Source: Acidobacteriota bacterium
Lineage (GTDB): Bacteria > Acidobacteriota > Holophagae > Acanthopleuribacterales > Acanthopleuribacteraceae
Length of the DNA: 64,000 nt
Direction of reading: 5' to 3'
NCBI GenBank assembly: GCA_020637335.1
Contig: JACJWC010000002.1
Span: 124,001-188,000 of the forward strand
Shown here: positions 62,064-64,000 of the stretch, in pieces
Numbering within the stretch: position 1 is the stretch's first letter
How the letters are laid out: every line of letters begins with the position of its first letter
The notes under the pieces: generated by a model
Told to the model about the DNA's origin: nothing
The model's input: the letters and a program-made list of their open reading frames with translations, nothing else
Database searches by the model: none
Made by a program: the position numbers and the translations under genes

Positions 62064-63694
62064 TATTTCACCTTCCCAATTTTGGAGCTGGTCATCAGGG
62101 GCGGCGCCGCTTGGGTCGTTCCTCTCAATCCGAGAACCTGGAAGCGCACGCCATTGGTTGCCTGAATTTGATAATAGGTATTGGCGACAAAGGGAAAGAG
62201 TGAGGAAAGCACAACAAGGTTTTTGTCGCCAGGCGAGACGGAACTCAAGGTCTCTGCTTTAACCAGCGATTTGTCGCTGATGCGGCGTTGCTCCACTTTG
62301 AGTTGGACCGAATCCTGACCGGTCAGGTTTAAAAGCGCTACCCCGTCCCAGAACGAATCGTTTTGTCGCGCCTCCATAATGAAATCCTGGCCGACGGCAG
62401 TACCATCGGTCAGGGCAGCCTCCGGAACGGTGGCCGTCAAGGCATTATCTTGAACGGACGAATAGATAAGCGAGGCCTTTAAATAATTCTGGTTATTCGG
62501 TTCAAAGAGGCCGATATGAGAGATCTGATCGGTAAACCCGGATTCAAACACCGAGTTGGCAGACCCATCCGGGTAGATCGGCACTTCGACCAAGTTGCCG
62601 ACAACCGACAAGTTACGAACACTGCCTTTGATGTAGTTCCCGGACGCATCAAAACCGGCGATGGAAATGACCACCGGCAAATCGGGGAAACGATTGTTCA
62701 GCACCAATCGACCTTTGAATCCGCCGCTCACTTTGGGCACATGTAAGAGCCAGCGCTGAACTTCGCGGTAATCCGTTGAAATCACCGGTGTATTTCCCGT
62801 CAAGGCCGGACCCGAAATGACTTTAACCGATCCAAAAGCCTGGCGTTTACTGAAATCAAAGATTAGAACCCGGCTGACTTCAATCGTATAAGGTCCTTCG
62901 GGGACGCCGACCGGAAACTTAAACACCTTGGGATACGTGGCAGGGGTCGCAGTTGCGGTGGAGAGCACCATACAGTCCTGGACAAGGTTAAAGACATAGC
63001 CCATCTTGACCGTTTGGCCTTTGACAAAACCATCGGCATTGGGGTTGGGGCACCACACATTGATTTTGCCCTGATCGTCGATCCACACATCGCGGTCGGT
63101 AATAAAGCTGGGTGCGGGGATCTCGCCGATGCTGGGTATGCCATGCACCTCAAAAAACAAACGGGCTGGTTCTTGAAAGCGTTCGGCGGAAGGGAACCAA
63201 GAGCCGGGTCCAACGCCGCCACCTTCGCTGATATGGTAATCGCCGCCGTAGGTTACGCCGGGCGCACCGCGCCAGCCATAGGATTCCGGCAGGTTGACGT
63301 TGCCATCAAAGCGTTCGTAGACAGCCAGCCAATAAGTACCGCTTTCCAAGTCCAGATCGGCCGGTAAAACGATTGAGTCATCCTCTTGTAAGGCCACATC
63401 GGCATAGGTTTCAGCAAAAAGGATTGTGCCGGGTGCACCATTGTTATCGGCCATCAGCAGCAGGGCGATGTTTTGTAGGGGCAATTCGCGGTTCATTGGG
63501 AAATCACCGTAAATGACCCAGCGGGTCACCGTCGCATCGAATGGGATGGCAAAATCATCGGCCACGATATGGTAGGAGAAACCACCGGCATCATAGGTCG
63601 GTTCATCCCATTGGGGATCGCCAATCTGTTCAAAGAGCGGAACTTCCTGGGCCCAAAAAAAAGGGCCCAACAAGAGGAGCGGAAGAAAGCGCAC
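62063..63694 (-). CDS. Secreted protein with 'HVPKVSGGF' module, GTG start
   Basis: About 543 residues with a signal peptide (MRFLPLLLLGPFFWAQ). The N-terminal beta domain (about 25-180: 'ADDFAIPFDATVTRWVIYGD', 'ESGTYWLAVYER') resembles the N-terminal domain of the two IPTL-CTERM paralogues. It is followed by a linker domain and the C-terminal 'WLLHVPKVSGGFKGRLVLNN' ... 'FQVLGLRGTTQAAPP' module shared with the next gene. I choose GTG at 63694, with GGAGG 5 nt upstream; a longer TTG-started reading would begin inside that ribosome site. First gene of a two-gene unit. Confidence 0.8.
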   Translation of the reverse strand: MRFLPLLLLGPFFWAQEVPLFEQIGDPQWDEPTYDAGGFSYHIVADDFAIPFDATVTRWVIYGDFPMNRELPLQNIALLLMADNNGAPGTILFAETYADVALQEDDSIVLPADLDLESGTYWLAVYERFDGNVNLPESYGWRGAPGVTYGGDYHISEGGGVGPGSWFPSAERFQEPARLFFEVHGIPSIGEIPAPSFITDRDVWIDDQGKINVWCPNPNADGFVKGQTVKMGYVFNLVQDCMVLSTATATPATYPKVFKFPVGVPEGPYTIEVSRVLIFDFSKRQAFGSVKVISGPALTGNTPVISTDYREVQRWLLHVPKVSGGFKGRLVLNNRFPDLPVVISIAGFDASGNYIKGSVRNLSVVGNLVEVPIYPDGSANSVFESGFTDQISHIGLFEPNNQNYLKASLIYSSVQDNALTATVPEAALTDGTAVGQDFIMEARQNDSFWDGVALLNLTGQDSVQLKVEQRRISDKSLVKAETLSSVSPGDKNLVVLSSLFPFVANTYYQIQATNGVRFQVLGLRGTTQAAPPLMTSSKIGKVK

Positions 63695-63867
63695 AAGGAC
63701 CTCCAAAAAAAATCAAAGGGAATCTCTCCACAACAATATAGGCCGAGCCCCTGCGATTCAAGGCAAGCCAACCAAAAGGTGAGCCATCTCGCATGACAGT
63801 TTAAGCGAAACGGAGAACCCCATTCAGCATGGAGTGGCGCTAAAGATCTTTTTTCCCAGAAAAATGA

Positions 63868-63893
63868 AAAAGCGCCCAAAAACGGGCGCTTTT
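63868..63893 (-). terminator. Terminator of the partial permease gene
   Basis: A 10-bp stem AAAAGCGCCC / GGGCGCTTTT with a 6-nt loop, flanked by A-rich sequence that gives U-rich RNA on the minus strand. Same stem as at 35356-35383. Confidence 0.85.
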
Positions 63894-63925
63894 CCGATGG
63901 GAAACAGCTTTTGAGTTAGGTCGAT

Positions 63926-64000
63926 TTAGACGTTGCGCAAAGCATCGACGATGTTGAGTCGAGAGGCCCGAACCGCTGGTAGGAACCCGCCCGCAAAACC
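63926..64000 (-). CDS. C-terminal end of an FtsX/MacB-type ABC transporter permease (partial)
   Basis: The last 24 or so codons, running off the window edge, read G-F-L-P-A-V-R-A-S-R-L-N-I-V-D-A-L-R-N-V then TAA. This is the typical C-terminus of FtsX-like permeases ('P-A-x-R-A-A-x-L-x-P-x-x-A-L-R'). Such permeases partner a LolD/MacB-type ATPase in the cytoplasmic membrane. The terminator at 63868 lies just downstream. Confidence 0.75.
   Translation of the reverse strand, partial: GFAGGFLPAVRASRLNIVDALRNV

Overview
The window carries about 35 genes on both strands, with no rRNA, tRNA or CRISPR. The organism is probably a marine heterotroph of the Acidobacteriota, perhaps Holophagae/Acanthopleuribacter-like. 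This is an inference from the gene mix: an acidobacterial/myxobacterial-style Ser/Thr kinase with TPRs, IPTL-CTERM sorted surface proteins, and many short-signal secreted proteins with PPC, CARDB, ELWxxDGT, LRR and beta-propeller modules. No marker gene confirms it.

Layout. (1) 82-3872: dabB-dabA, a proton-driven inorganic carbon uptake pair. (2) 4222-7629: a membrane/coiled-coil protein, a YheT-type hydrolase and an S41 peptidase-like protein. (3) 7790-11105: histidine kinase, OmpR-type regulator and a secreted STN-like protein, joined by two ATGA overlaps. (4) 11532-17367: a secreted PPC metalloprotease behind a clear sigma70 promoter, then LOG, VOC, GFA and serine beta-lactamase-like genes. 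(5) 17497-32525, minus strand: three large surface proteins ending in IPTL-CTERM tails. One has 2,904 residues with 10 + 10 repeats; the other two are tandem paralogues with homogenised 3' ends. (6) 32828-41118: secreted proteins, a second metalloprotease and a Ser/Thr kinase. (7) 41874-46652: a CBS protein, an ankyrin-AlkB fusion, a zinc-ribbon HEXXH membrane protein and a small secreted Cys-rich protein coupled to a beta-propeller. (8) 47164-49396, minus: acyl-CoA dehydrogenase and an APH-type kinase, the two halves of eukaryotic ACAD10/11. (9) 49562-52185: a thioredoxin-fold protein coupled to a beta-propeller. (10) 53415-63694, minus: four secreted proteins separated by three copies of a roughly 1-kb non-coding mosaic repeat. 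(11) The window ends inside an FtsX-type permease gene.

The least explained structure is the repeat family at 52363-53400, 57045-57750 and 59476-60665, with relics at 41155-41250 and 41515-41600. It combines strongly 7-nt-periodic DNA, a chain of GC-rich hairpins and, in the two full copies, the left end of an IS3-like element cut off after about ten transposase codons. Together with the ACAD/kinase pair, the ankyrin-AlkB fusion and the coupled sensor/secreted-STN operon, these are the places most worth a second look.
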